The notes under the pieces are model-generated. The model searched no databases. It was not told the origin of the DNA and saw nothing but the letters and a program-made list of their open reading frames with translations. Below, one piece after another: positions 26,326-38,196 of a DNA stretch of 64,000 nucleotides. Made by a program: the position numbers and the translations under genes. Each line of letters begins with the position of its first letter. The first letter of the stretch is position 1. Origin of the DNA: Dendrophyllia cribrosa (Eukaryota > Cnidaria > Anthozoa > Scleractinia > Dendrophylliidae); the NCBI GenBank assembly GCA_024195265.1, contig JAJLRJ010000002.1, forward strand, positions 3,146,283-3,210,282, in the 5' to 3' direction.

Positions 26326-29300
26326 TCACTGTTCTTCGTCCTCTTCGCTGTTCTCAGCTCCTTCTTCCCACACGTAGTTGTGAGGATTCTCACATTTATC
26401 GCCGCACTGGCATGATTCTGCGCAGGGTAGACCATTTCTCTTGCACGTGCAGTGATCTGTTGTGCAGTTTGCAATGCAGCCACACAGTACAAGCTCCAGT
26501 AATGCCTCAGGAGCAGGCGGCAATGACATCCAGTCGATCTCAACATGGCCATCCACGATGAGCCATCCCTGGCCCTCAGGCGATGGGACTTCGGGATTTG
26601 CATCCAGTGCACGCCGCCAGACAGCAGCTTGGTAGTTTGCTCGCATAGTGTGATTTCGTAGTGCATCTTGGCATGGTGGAAGACTCTGCGACTGTCCTTG
26701 CTTTGCACAAAACGTGACATACCGACATTCATTAACGTCCGAAAGATTAGACCTCCCATACATCTTGCACACAAACCCCTCACATTCAGAAAAAGGAACT
26801 CTCTCCATGTCAAATGAACAGCCAAGGAGCGCCATAGCCTCACTTGCCACCGGGTAAGTCTTACAAAGATTCAAAGGAGCCTTCTTCCCTTTACCAGAAA
26901 ACGCACTTGTTGAGTCGCAGCCGGTGAAGGCGTGCAGACCAGGCAGGGCCTTACATGCTTGGGGCCCAGCAGCATCTGCTATTGCAGAAATCTCAAGATA
27001 GATGATCCTTGTTTTTTCTTTCTTCATAATAAGAAGCCGTGCTCGTATAACACTGCAAAAATGGCAAGCCAGGATTGCCACATCTGTGTCGGGAGACTTG
27101 ATTATGACGGTGTTCTCGCCATTTTCAGATGCATGCTTTGAATGGAGAAGCAGCTTTGTATCAGCTTCTTCGTGATTGCTGTTTAGCTCAGGGATCTCAC
27201 AAACAACCTTGCCATGATCGTTGACAGACAAACGAAAGCACTTGCTTTCAACAGCAAAATAGATGTTGCGATTTCCAATTCGATCTGCGTAGTTGTCACT
27301 CGACCACTGCTGGAGGAGAAACCTCGTTAGTGTTCTCTTGTTCTCCCCACTGCTTAAGAACTTCTTCCATTGCTTGGGGCACTTTTGGCCACCTCCGGTT
27401 ATTTTGATCTTGACGACTCCTTTACTTCCACGCTTTGCTCTCTCGGGGTTCTTAATGGAAATATCTGGATATGTGTCTGTGACAAAATCAACCCTTCTTG
27501 CCAAGGTTTTCTGAGGAACAACTGAATGAAAAACAGCAGTCGCCAACTCTTCAAATGTGTCTGGAATTTCTTTCATCGCTTGAAGTACAGCCATGCCATC
27601 AACAATCAATGCTGCGGTGGGTGGAACATCCTCAGCTGGTTCGACTCCCTTAACCAGTGACTCCAGTAACTTGGACTTCACAGTCTTGCAGAGAGACCCG
27701 TCAGCTGCAGCCAGAGACCACGGAAGAGGACCCAGAGAATACTTGAAGACTTCTCTTAGATCCATATCTCTTGTCTGGGCGACAACGAGAAGACGAGCGA
27801 AGAGATCCCTATCGGCTTTAAGCATGACTTCTCTTCCACCTATCTTAACAGATGAAAGGTACACAGAATCAAAGGTGGCCAGCTTCAGTTTCGGTATCGG
27901 ATCGTACAAGGAAACTTCAGTAGTCATCAACCTCTTCCTGATGAAAGTTGTCATTGCTTCTTCACCCTTATCATAGGCCATTAAGAGATCTTCTTCCACC
28001 TTTTTGGGGGCCGTCATTCCTGATGCGAGGTGGCAGATTTCATCAGTGTCAGATGGCGAAAACGGATTGCCCCAGGTGCTCAGAGTTGATTGGACCTTCT
28101 TAACATCTTTTTCATCGAGTGACATCCTCCCTTTTCCTCTCTCCTTTATTATGCCCTCGCCATTTGTCACGGACATTCCAGCCATCTCACGGCATGCTTG
28201 GGTGATCGCAGCACGCTCATGTGAAGTCAGTATCCATCGCTGCACGGCTCCTTTGTTCTGGCTAAAGCCGATAATTCCGCCTTTGGATTTTGTATCTCTG
28301 TTAATGGTCTGCTCAATGGTCTGGTCGACGGCCACTTGACTGAATGCATTGCAGGAGCGTTGAACCACAAAGTCACCAGCTTGGAAGGCTTCATAGGCAG
28401 TGGGGTGTCGGTCCTTCAGTGACATCATGTCACACCAGTAGACCGGTAGGTACCTTGAGTAGTTGGTGCGATCATAGGCAAACATCCAAGGGAGCATGTC
28501 ACGAATACAAGAGAGATACAAGTTCCAATCACCTTCTCTTGTTGACCGTATGAAGCATAGAAGAAGACTGGCCATTTCTATGTATGATTGCCAGTATAAA
28601 CTCATCTTACTGCTTGACCGTTTATGGAATTCTTGATACTTCACTCGGAGCTCTTCAAGTTCAGGAGTTTCATACAATTCCTGGATTGTGGAAGACGTTA
28701 GCTCTTTTTGCACTTTGGTTGTGGCTGACACCACGGCCTGCCTAAGCAAATGCACTTCTGGATCATCTTTTGCTGCACTAATGAACGTCTGCCAGCTGAG
28801 TCGTAACAAGGCCTCTAGAACCACCTGAAAACAAGAATAACCACAAACTACGGTAAATGTAGGTAGTTGAGGAGTGTTCTGAGGACGAAGCCCTTAACCT
28901 TAACTACCAACAGTGCTAAGGGAAAAGACAAATAATAACAATAGCAGAAGAAAAAAACATTAGATCAATAACAACGATAATGCTAATGATGACAATAATA
29001 ACAATGATGATCATTAAAAAATTAATAACCTTATGAGTGCGCAGTGCCCTATTGTAGTGCTTCCCCTCAAGTACACCGTTTAGTGAGCCACTGCCCACCA
29101 GTCTCGACTCGAGCAGAAGGTCCCTCAGTCCACCATCCCTGAAGCGCTTTCCCATAACTGAAAGAAATACACACGTAATATGGAAGCCTCCCATTCGTAG
29201 CGCAACGCTCTTAAACTCCTCCTTCTGCTTCCAGACTACCTCAAGGGCCTTTGCATATATTGCTTGATCTAAAACCACAACAGTGTCATCGAGGCCTAGC

Positions 29301-31880
29301 TGAGTTGCCATTTCAACGGACTTCTTCAGTAAGGTATACACTGTGGACAGCTCTGTCGGTGAAGCATCTATAAGTTGGCAATAGCCAACGATACTCTTGG
29401 ATGGAATTTGCTGGTTGCTTGCCACTGCATTGAACCCGCTCCAACCCGGTACAGTTTGCGGAGAGACTGAGACCACTTCCGATGGATAAGGAAGTCGTGA
29501 TAAGAACCATGCAAAGTCCTTGGACAGTGCCTTGCAGCGATCGTCCGTTCGTCTAGCAAGTACAAGATCTACAGGATATCCACCAGGGCTACATCTTTTT
29601 CCGGCGTTGTACTCATGAATCTGTTGATTCAAATACGTTAGGACTTTAATTATTATCAAAAACGTAAGTATACATTTGCAGTGAACTTCGCTAAGTTTTT
29701 TTATAACATAACTAAAGTAAAGCGCGCGCTCTGATTGGTCAATTAAGCATGACTATGACGAAAGCGAGTGCGCGCTCAGGCCGATACGAGTCAATTAAAA
29801 TATGAATACAATTCTGATTTGACAGCGGAGTTTTAATGCATTTGGGACCAAAAGTTGTTAAAAACGTACAAAATTCTTTTTAGTTTTACAACCTACCTGG
29901 ACACTTAAAACAACAGGATTGAGCGAAAATGTTTTCTCAGTAAAATGTCATTGAAAAGAATAAGTTGTTTTCGCCATACAGAAGGCGGGCACACTATCAC
30001 ATACACGTCTCAGCACTCAGATGAAAACAAAACCTATTTCGCTGTTTAGATTAATATGTTATAAAAGAAATGATAAACGCCACAGCTGTGGAACCATTCA
30101 GTCTGATTGAGTTATGGATGCACTTTGATGGCTGCTAAGTACTCAAAAAGTTATCGCTTCGAGCAACTCTTACGCTTCTTTCGTACTTAGCAATATCCCG
30201 CGTGCATCCACAACTCGATGGTTGCATGCTGCACGTTTGCTATTTCTTAATGTTTTCACCCATACCTGGCTTGGAGCTGCATGAAAAGTGCGCCTTCGGA
30301 CACCCCTTTTTTTGTGTCACTACGGGTGGTAGATCGCATCCTGCGACTTGCCTTTGTACCACGATGTCATTAGTACAGTGAGTTGTGCCTCTTCCCGATA
30401 ATGTTTCTTCAAGTAGATCAATGTTATCCCAGCAAAATGTGCTAAACACATTGGGACAGACAACCTTAGGCAAAATTACACCTTGCTCTTGTGATTCTAA
30501 GTGGTTCTCGGCGAGACTTGTCTCGATCTCAAGAACCTGATCGTACGACACTCCATGACCATACCTATTCAGCAAAGTGATCACTTCTTTGGAACCAGTG
30601 AGATTTTTTACTGCAAGAGGCAAGGCAACATGCTTCGGTGTTTTCTGTCTTCCATTCGATACATTGTATAAGAGATCTTGAGCAAGGGAGAGAACAAGCC
30701 GCCGACAGTGCTCATCTACATCCACCTTTTCTTTATTCTCTTCTTCTGGCTCACCACTCTCGCTTAGGATCCATGCAAGTAAGTTGTAAACAACATTTGG
30801 AACTATGATCTTCTCTTCCTTGATGATATTAGAATATGGTGGCCACGGCATGTACGATTCCTGACTTAACAGGGCAGCGCGCACGGTCTTTGCAGCATGA
30901 AATACATGGTTCTTTAGAGATACATCCTCTGGCTCTGTGACAAACATTTCATTTTCAATGCTACAGTTAAGACCACACTCAATGATCTGGCCCTTAGACA
31001 CCTCTTCACAATAGACAATTTCAGCCTCAGATCGATTTCTTGGGTGCCAAAAGCTTATTCTTCCCGGATAAGACTTTTGCAATCTGACCTTCAGCTTTTC
31101 AGAACGATACAGAGGGTTCTGTACGCCATGTAGAGATAAAAGTTCCACGTATCTTTGTCGTAGGTCAGACATACGCAGAACTTCCAAACGCCCAAATAGC
31201 CTCGTCTCCATCTCAGATTTGAGTACCTGAAAAGCATCATCATATCGAGATTCGAGCTTGCCTTCTTGATTTTTCTTGATGACTTCTATTTGCTTCGTGT
31301 TTGTGTACGTCCGATAACAAGTCCTATGATAGCATAACTCGATGGCAATAGGATCTTGATCACTTAGAGCCACAATAAGCCTTTGGTCATCTCGAATTTG
31401 TGCCGCCTCGAGAAGAGTTTTTCCAGCTTGCATTGTTTCACATGGGGTCAGCTTCTCTTTTCTTCGTCTGTCTTTGGAATCCGTCTTTTCTGTTTGACAT
31501 ATCGCACATTTCTTCATGTCTGCTGCCTGTAGTGAAGATCTGGTCAGGAGGGCATTAGCCTGCAGCTCAGAAGATAGAGTGCTGTTCTCCTCTGACAAGG
31601 GAATCTCCTCTATCTTCCTCTTTTTCGCGGCACGCTCAAGAAGGTTCTTGGCTGTGTACGTTTGGTAACATTTTCGGTGATACACACCAAATGGACCGCT
31701 TTCCCATTTTCCTTCCATAATTGTTGCTATTTCATCCTTTCTAAGGTCAGCGGCTTCCTTGAAGGTGTTCCAGCTGACATCAGAAAAGTTTGTTAGTGGA
31801 CCTTGCACTCCAGGTTTGTGGCACAAACAGTTTGAGGCAGTTGTAGATGGCCTCGGATTTAGCGAGAACGCCATAATCAC
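26326..31880 (-). CDS. Element A protein: Cys/His modules, FEN/XPG-like nuclease and CXC domain (3 exons, ~1575 aa)
   Basis: Reading leftward, exons 31880-30266, 29643-29030 and 28824-26326 join at GT-AG borders in phases 1 and 0 and total exactly 1576 codons. Exon 1 has two similar Cys/His modules (CLCHKPG with YHRKCYQTYT, and CAICQTEKT with YHRTCYRTYT) that are probably zinc-binding. Exon 3 carries the order expected of a FEN/XPG PIN-like nuclease: ALIVDGMAVL near exon residue 409, a lysine/arginine segment (IKNPERAKRG), EEADTKLLLH near 552, SPDTDVAIL near 577 and GCDSTSAFSGKGK near 635. Upstream is a conserved-looking DQTIEQTINRDTKSKGGIIG block. The C-terminus (CGCIANCTTDHCTCKRNGLP and following cysteines) is a tesmin/TSO1-type CXC DNA-binding domain. 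No DDE triad is apparent. No stops or frameshifts interrupt it, so it may be recently active. Confidence 0.8.
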
Positions 31881-32404
31881 TAACCTAGCAACTGTAAATT
31901 AACAGAGGCTCTCTTCAATTTAAATCCAATGATTGTATTTAACCTAATTACAATGTATCAAGTTTATAATGATAAAGCAAAGAATCAAAGAAAACTCTTT
32001 TTTATTAACTATATGACACGGCGGTATCGAAAAAATTGTGCACCGTTCTCAATATTAATCTTTGTTTGTGTCAAAATTTGCTAGTTCAATTGAAGAACTA
32101 TATTTCAGTCAATTTATGAGATTTATACAAGCAAAATATGTATACTTACAGCCATTCTAGACATCCATCGTGTATTAACTCGTGGGGGCAGCCATCTTGA
32201 ATGACAACCGCTGGTCATGACAGCAGGCCCATGAAATAAGCACAGGCATCCCAACGTAATCAGTTTTTATTGGCCCTCAAAATCTAATAACAGAGGTGTT
32301 CGTATACAGGCTAAAATATTAATTTTTTTCTTCATGTCATCTAGTTTGTGTTTCTTACCGATAATCTTTTTCCAATAATTTGCAGTCTTGCATGGCAACT
32401 TGTC

Positions 32405-33098
32405 ATAGTTAATCACATTTTTCATCGAATGTACCAATAAAGAGTGCCCACTTTTAACCCAACGAGCAATTTCAGTTATTTTATACACGAAATGCATCGT
32501 CTTAGTTGTAAATAGCCCTATAGCATACATAGTTATTGCAGAATGATCAAACCGGAAGTAATTTTTTCACTTCCGGTTTGGCCCAAAATGGCCTTTTTGT
32601 CTCTTTCTGTTCGTAATTCGTCAGTTTCTGTGTAGATAATGATTTTCAAATATGAAACAAGTATATCTGAGTGAAACGGTTCAGTTTTGAAGTGTTAATG
32701 TCGCGAAAATGTAAATGTGTTTTTGCACTTTCGGCTCCCTCCACTCTAATTAGCATAAAATTTACTAAAATGTATAAAATTGAGCAATTTTACTGCTTTT
32801 TAAAGTTAAAATACTTGCAGAGGGCTAACAGCGTAGAACTGGCTAGGTTTTGACAAGGTTTTTCGGTCAAAATGCAATTAAAATGGAAAAAAGGGAAGTT
32901 TAGAGAAATTTGGCGCAAAGGAGTATGGGTTGTTTAGGCCAGGTTACAAAGTCGTTTGGACACTTTTTCTACGTGTTAACAAGTAGATTCGTGATCAGCA
33001 GGCTCTAAGCTTTAAAATGATACCAAGAACAGCTTGCCACCCATGGGGTGCAGCCAACTCGAAAAATAAAGCCCTTTTTGGATTTGACCACCAGACTA
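32405..33098 (-). repeat. Right terminal inverted repeat of element A
   Basis: Inverted partner of 25311-26005. Its outer end at 33098 is followed by TAT, matching the bases left of 25311. The arm lies just upstream of the transposon gene's start, so it may carry the promoter for that gene. Confidence 0.88.
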
Positions 33099-33116
33099 TA
33101 TATGTACTGTCTACGA

Positions 33117-33763
33117 CACCGCGGCAGAACGTTTGCGCATGCGTAAACTTCAAGCACTTCCGGTCCGTTAAACTACCAGTCAACATCGATGCGAACAGCA
33201 TAAAACAACACTTCTGCATGAACCAACAGACCTAGATTTTCTAGACGCAATGATGAAAGGACCAAAACCGAAGAAAATTATGGTACGTACACGATCGGTT
33301 CTTGCATGAATACATTTCGAGATGGGGTGAAGACTTGTTTTTTGTGAAAAAATGCCATGCAAAAATTATTTGTTCATATTTCGTTGTTGGTGCAAACACC
33401 AAACCCCTTGGTGCAAACGCTTGAAACTTGAACGATGAAAAAACTTTTCAACGAAACAAACTTTTTCTCTACCTTTGTTTTATAACTCTTACTTTTTGTT
33501 TTCAAACTTCGCGGTACGGGAGTTTTATGTTGTTTATGTTGTAGTTCATTTTTTATTTCAGGTAATTTTTGTTTTTCCTTTGTTTCAAATTCATCAGCAT
33601 ATATTACCATACCCAAAAACAATGGAAAAATAAAAATTACCTGAGATAAAAAAATTAACTACAACATTTACATGGGATTACAGTACGTCACCGGAAATGC
33701 GTAATTCACCGGATGCTCAGTTTTCTACTCATGCGCAGTGCGTTCTGCCGCGGTGCCACTGTC
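33117..33763. repeat. Inverted-repeat unit with CACCGCGGCAGAACG ends
   Basis: ACACCGCGGCAGAACGTTTG at 33117 is mirrored by CGTTCTGCCGCGGTGCC near 33745. Both ends carry GCGCA-rich sequence followed by ATCCGG- or TTCCGG-type motifs. A smaller foldback (33535-33672, same family as 3061-3202) is nested inside. It may be a MITE or a promoter caught between inverted copies. Confidence 0.5.
33125..33292 (+). promoter_or_regulatory. Possible promoter and first exon
   Basis: TTTGCGCATGCGTAAAC resembles an NRF-1 site and CACTTCCGGTCC an ETS site, a pairing common in housekeeping promoters. About 80 bases downstream ATGATGAAAGGACCAAAACC opens a frame (MMKGPKPKKIM) that ends in a strong GTACGT donor at 33284. 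No matching second exon was found before element B, so a gene here is unproven. Confidence 0.25.
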
Positions 33764-36383
33764 TACAAGGTAAAAAATGTCAGTGCAAGGTAGTTTCTGA
33801 ACCTGCATGTTGTATAATGAACTTACATACGTGGTATTCGTTGATATAAATGTAAGGGATACGTAATCTTTGCAAGGTGCATGTCTTAAGAAGTTACATT
33901 AAGTTTCATCAGTTCATAAGCGTTACGTTTTTGTTGTTTTAGAGTTTAATATCTAAGAAATCACTTCCGCCTAAAATTTGTCTTGCGAATTTTTTCTCAA
34001 AGAAAAAAGGATGCATTGTAAAAATTCCGACAAAAAACGAGAAACGGATGAAGATTTATTTACTGGATAAAGTTGTTTGTTTTTTAAATAACAAGAGTAA
34101 GGAAACCAACTCAAATTTTTATGTCCATGGGTTGGTTTCCTGAATATGGCGCGTTGTGATTATTCTTAGAATTTTTTTGTTTAAATTTTTCTCAAAATCG
34201 GGCCTCATTAGACCGGTTAAATCACTATAAACATGTAACCTAACCGGTAAAGAAATTTACTGCATTTCAAGGTTCCGGGGATGAAATTTTTAAAAACGAG
34301 TTACCAGATGGTCATTGCTAACTCGTTTTTTTAACGTGAAGGGTTTGAGAATAAACCTAACAGAAGTAAACGTTTTCTAAAAGTTGTAGAATACAAACAG
34401 TAAATACTTGGTAAGCGTCCATTTATAGTATTTGTGATTCAGATTGAGGGTGGTATCGTATTAGCTAAGGGTTATTAACCAATGTACAGTTAACTCGTCT
34501 TGCGAACACTGATGTTTCGGTCACACTTGTGCCACGGAAAGGAATTGGACCGTCCTGGAGAAACTCGTGCAATTTAGGAAAGACAGTCGCGATCGCTAAT
34601 GTGTCCGTTTTTATGGGAGATAACTGTACGTATTAGCCGCCCCTCCGATGTAGTCCGTTGGTACCTTCTCCGCTCGAATAGGAGTCACGCCTACAATATA
34701 AGAGATCCTGGTGTCTTTAAGGGGGCCCTTAATTTCCGACGAGTACTAATCCGGTCCGTCACTTTTGTACTGATGGGATTCCCCTCACCAACGTAGTCGA
34801 TACATTGACATATTTTACTGCCCTCTTCGTCGCACGACGCAGTTCCTACTGTTGTTAAACTATTTTCATCATTTTTTACTATTCGTATTATTACCATGTT
34901 CTGCGTTTTAGCATTCGTAACTGTGTTATTCCTTAACAATACGAAATAAAATGAAGTATAATCAGTTTTGTGTGTGTTCAATTTGCATGAAAGGTGAAGG
35001 GCTTCTGTTAAAGTGCTGTTTATAGAAGGTGGACATAAAACCCAAGTATCAGAAATGAAAATTATCGACAAGGAATTCCACCAGTACGGAGAAGATTGTA
35101 ACATGCTACTTTGAATTCTCTCTAAGCGGGACACGCCCCGGGACCAGCTCCGGCCGGCTGTCCGCGTAAGAAAGTGTTCGTCTTGTATAGAGATTATTCA
35201 CAGACAAATAAGCGAACTTCAGTCAGAACCAGCCAGCCTCTGGTGTCCGTCTAATTACTGCTCTGGCTTTCACTTGAATGGTCCTGTCATTTTTGTGCTT
35301 TGATTTTACTCTGGTACCCAGTGCTGACCACGCATCCGAGGTCTATTCTGTTCTTCACGGATTTATGGCGCCTATTTTGAAGTGCTATGTGATTTTGTGG
35401 AGCGGCTTATTCGTCATATAACAAGAGATGTTCAATTTGTTCGAAGAAATGCAATTTAACGTTATTCTACTGCGAGGGCGACCAGTCAGAATGGGAGCAG
35501 CACCTATTTTTGTGCGAAAAATGAGCCATTTGTGGAGAATTTTAGACACCGAAAAGAATTTTAGAAAATCAGTAAAATTTGGTAGAATTTTACATAAATA
35601 TCAGCTTCCAAGGTTACAATTTGACAATTTTTTACAAGCAAAAACGTTGCAAAAGTGTTTATTTTGTGTTCCCTCTGTCCAACTTGCGGGCAAACACTCA
35701 CTGTAGTGTCTACAGTGCAACTTATCAGCGATTTCCCACTCAAATTATGCTTTCCATGCAAATATGGCCGATTCCAGAAACAAGAGAGAAATTTGAAGAG
35801 TTTCGAGAGTTTTTTTAAAATAATTTTTGAAATAATTTGACATTTTTTTGAGAATTTCCCAAATTAGCCATTTTTGGGGAATTTTGTACCTAAGCCTACC
35901 ATGAGTAAGTGTAAAGGTGCCTTCACACGACAGACTAAAGTTTAGCAAACTCCTAACCTTGGCTATATCGTGTTTTCCACAAAATCTTTCACGCAATTTT
36001 CAGGGTACTCTTTACTTCCGGGGAGGAAGACAGAAGACCCTGCATGAAAAACGAGGTTGTGCAGTAAATACGAATTTGCCAAAAGTTTGGTACCCTGGGT
36101 GCCAGAGGTTTTTTTTAGTGAAAACCGGAGAGTTTGAGCTGCGAAGCCGCGACAACGAGGCGCAACGCGATATTCAGATTTGGCGAAAATTAATAGAAAC
36201 AAATAATATTATTTTCGCCAACAGTTACGCACAAGCGCATTTGCGCATGCTGTAAAGAACGTGTTTGCTGACTTCTTGGCCTGGTTGAATCACCCATGAG
36301 TGCAAAATATGACTTGTTTGTAATTGCGTACGTGCATCAAGTCATTACTTATGTCGTTTGGTAAAAAAAAAATAACGGATAGT

Positions 36384-36769
36384 GTATGGTGGCCCATTCA
36401 CGCCATAGCACTTTTTGCTTATTTTCCAACATTTTTTTACTAAATTACTTTTTTTTTTTAATTTTATTTTTTATTTTTATTTTTTTATTTTTTATTTATT
36501 TTTATTTTATTTTTATTTTATTTTTATTTTATTTTATTTTTTTATTTTATTTTATTTCATTTTATTTATTTAATTTTTTTTGTTTTACTTTCAAATTTTT
36601 TCTCTTTTTTTTGTTATTGCGGTTGGCCCAAGAGCGCCATAGCGTTTTTTTTTTACAAAAAAAAAAAAATTCGCATACGGCCCAGCAACGCCATAGCACA
36701 CAATGCCTTTCGGTGCTTCCATCGCCTCGCAACCGCTCCTTTCCTCAATCCATCATGGCGTCTCGTATT
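36384..36769 (+). repeat. Left terminal inverted repeat of element B
   Basis: Matches the reverse complement of 38460-38809. It includes about 180 bases of nearly pure T/A sequence, the main source of length difference between the arms. The last 15 bases encode MASRI, the transposase start. Confidence 0.87.
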
Positions 36770-37180
36770 AGGAACGGAGATTGGGAAGATGATTTGGCAT
36801 TACAAAACGATCTCAAAGTGTACGTTCTACGTAATTTGCGTCAATCGGAGATTTTAGATGTAATAAAAGTCCAGTATCCGATGTATGCGTGGAGCCTAAG
36901 GACTCTCTCTCGCCGTCTGCACCACTTCGGAATAAAGTTTACGAACTACGACGTGGATATTGAAGAGGTAAAACGCGCTGTTGAAAAAGAGATGGATGGG
37001 CCAGGAAGTTTGCTTGGCTATCGTGCTCTTCACAAAAAAATCCGTGAAGTGCATGAAATAAATGTACCGAGAAATGTGGTCTATGACGTGATGGCGGATG
37101 TAAATCCTCAAGGCCTCGAAGACAGAGGTGGTGTGGGGCAACCCAAACGGCCGAAGAGGAAAGGAGCATTTACCTCCGGT
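36755..37180 (+). CDS. Integrase-type transposase, N-terminal part only
   Basis: Starts at the ATG inside the terminal repeat (MASRIRNGDWEDDLALQNDL) and reads about 142 residues to a good GTAAGC donor at 37181; continuing unspliced it stops at 37195. The visible part holds a helix-rich DNA-binding region: SWSLRTLSRRLHHFGI-like helix-turn-helix text (here AWSLRTLSRRLHHFGI), then MDGPGSLLGYRALHKKIREV, then a basic PKRPKRKGAFTSG end. In related eukaryotic integrase-like transposases I recognise, this part is directly followed by the DDE catalytic core. No such core is found downstream, so the gene is truncated. The Phe-rich frame upstream of 36755 is the T-rich repeat and not protein. Confidence 0.7.
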
Positions 37181-37485
37181 GTAAGCATATGCTGAAAATC
37201 CTTTTTAATTGTACAAGGTGCAGTAGCCACAAGGAGGTCCTTGTCTACCTCTTAACTTACATTTCGTACTCTGGTTACCAGCTGTATCTTTTTTAAATCT
37301 GTTACGTTTCAAAATATATTAATTCTTGTGACTTGTCATGTGCCTTTATTTACAACTAGATGATTATACTGGACCACTCCAGGGGGGGAGAGGGGCGTAA
37401 TACAGTTTCATACAGAGATGCTGCACCCAGAGGTTCAATCCGATACCCTTTCACAAACCCACTTCACGGGTCAAAAACTTCAATC

Positions 37486-38196
37486 TCACACCAACTCATG
37501 CCTGCAGACCAATTTCTCGCTCCTAGCTGAAAATAAGATGTCCTTCGCCAGATACGCTTCGCGGACTGCTCCATGAGCAAACGGTTTTCGCTGAAGGGAA
37601 ATTGTGACCTCGAAGGGTTCCAGCCACTCCATATTGGCTATTGAAAACTCTTCGAGCTGAAGGGTCACAACATCCGCCTGAGGCACAATAACCTTTCCCA
37701 ACTTTAGCATTTGGCTTAGCGATACGGAGGGCACCACTGATGACTTGACAGCTAACGACGTCGCCGCTCTTTGGTAGGATTCATTCTTCTTCGGGCTGTC
37801 TCTTGTAGGCTCACTTTGGTGACTTTTGACAGGAAGCTCGTTTGGGAGACCTTCGACGAATCGTATGTGCAGAACCTTCCAATTCTGTATTTGGCTTAGG
37901 TCCGTGTACGAGGGGCCGCGCTCCCCGGCGAGCAAATCGCAATCTAGATCTGTGCTGAAATGTGCCTTGCAGGCCGCTTTTATGTTTTCTAATGTTGCTT
38001 CTTTTTCTAAAGGCACTAATGTTAAAGGGCCAATGCGGGAGTACTTCTGGCACTTGCCTTCTACATTTGATGACAATCGCTGTACGGTGATGCCAGTCAA
38101 ACCACTCGGTGCTCCCTTTTCTTCGCCCATCCGCCCTCTCTTCTTTGCAATACGATCATTATAGTCGTCCCAGTTATGCTTTCTCATCACAGACAT
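37486..38196 (-). pseudogene. Alpha-kinase-like cargo gene of element B, truncated after the first kinase motif
   Basis: An open frame on the - strand; the ATG at 38196 (MSVMRKHNWDDYNDRIAKKR) is a likelier start than the upstream one at 38274. It encodes about 236 residues: a basic start, a domain I do not recognise (LTGITVQRLSSN to WKVLHIRFVEG), a polar linker, and then EPFEVTISLQRKPFAHGAVR followed by EAYLAKDI. That last stretch resembles the beginning of an atypical alpha-kinase domain, where F-A-x-G-A-x-R marks the first strands. The frame ends about 15 residues later, so the ATP-binding lysine and catalytic part are missing. It points toward the transposase gene, leaving 305 bases between them without coding potential. 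Confidence 0.55.

Larger units (their letters stand above)
25311..33098. mobile_element. Element A: 7.8 kb DNA transposon with ~695 bp inverted repeats
   Basis: The segments 25311-26005 and 32405-33098 are inverted copies of each other, diverged by point changes and small indels but collinear over their full length. The outer ends read TAGTCTAGTGGCCAAACC and, on the opposite strand, TAGTCTGGTGGTCAAATCC. TAT flanks both ends (25308-25310 and 33099-33101), which fits a 3-bp target-site duplication. Inside is one three-exon gene on the - strand. Terminal repeats, target duplication and an internal nuclease-like gene together show an autonomous-type DNA transposon. A short target duplication, zinc domain and XPG-like nuclease recall the Academ superfamily, some lineages of which I believe have been described with XPG-type nucleases. 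That assignment is tentative. Confidence 0.88.
33099..36383. other. Spacer between elements A and B
   Basis: Holds the promoter-like segment and inverted-repeat unit at 33117-33763 and two hairpins: GGAAACCAACTC paired with GAGTTGGTTTCC-like bases at 34100-34141, and AACGAGTTA with TAACTCGTT at 34293-34330. A repeat end CTGGGTGCCAGAGGTTTTT near 36095 is related to the foldback at 39463-39535. The frame at 34691-35134 (- strand, 147 codons) has no recognisable domain and I do not call it a gene. Confidence 0.5.

Noticed and set aside
34691..35134. 147-codon open frame on the - strand
   Set aside because: No recognisable domain, no splice context and no homology I can name.
36386..36754. Phe/Leu/Tyr-rich upstream extension of the transposase frame, resembling membrane segments
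   Set aside because: It is the T/A-rich inverted repeat, mirrored in the right arm, and low complexity explains the open frame.
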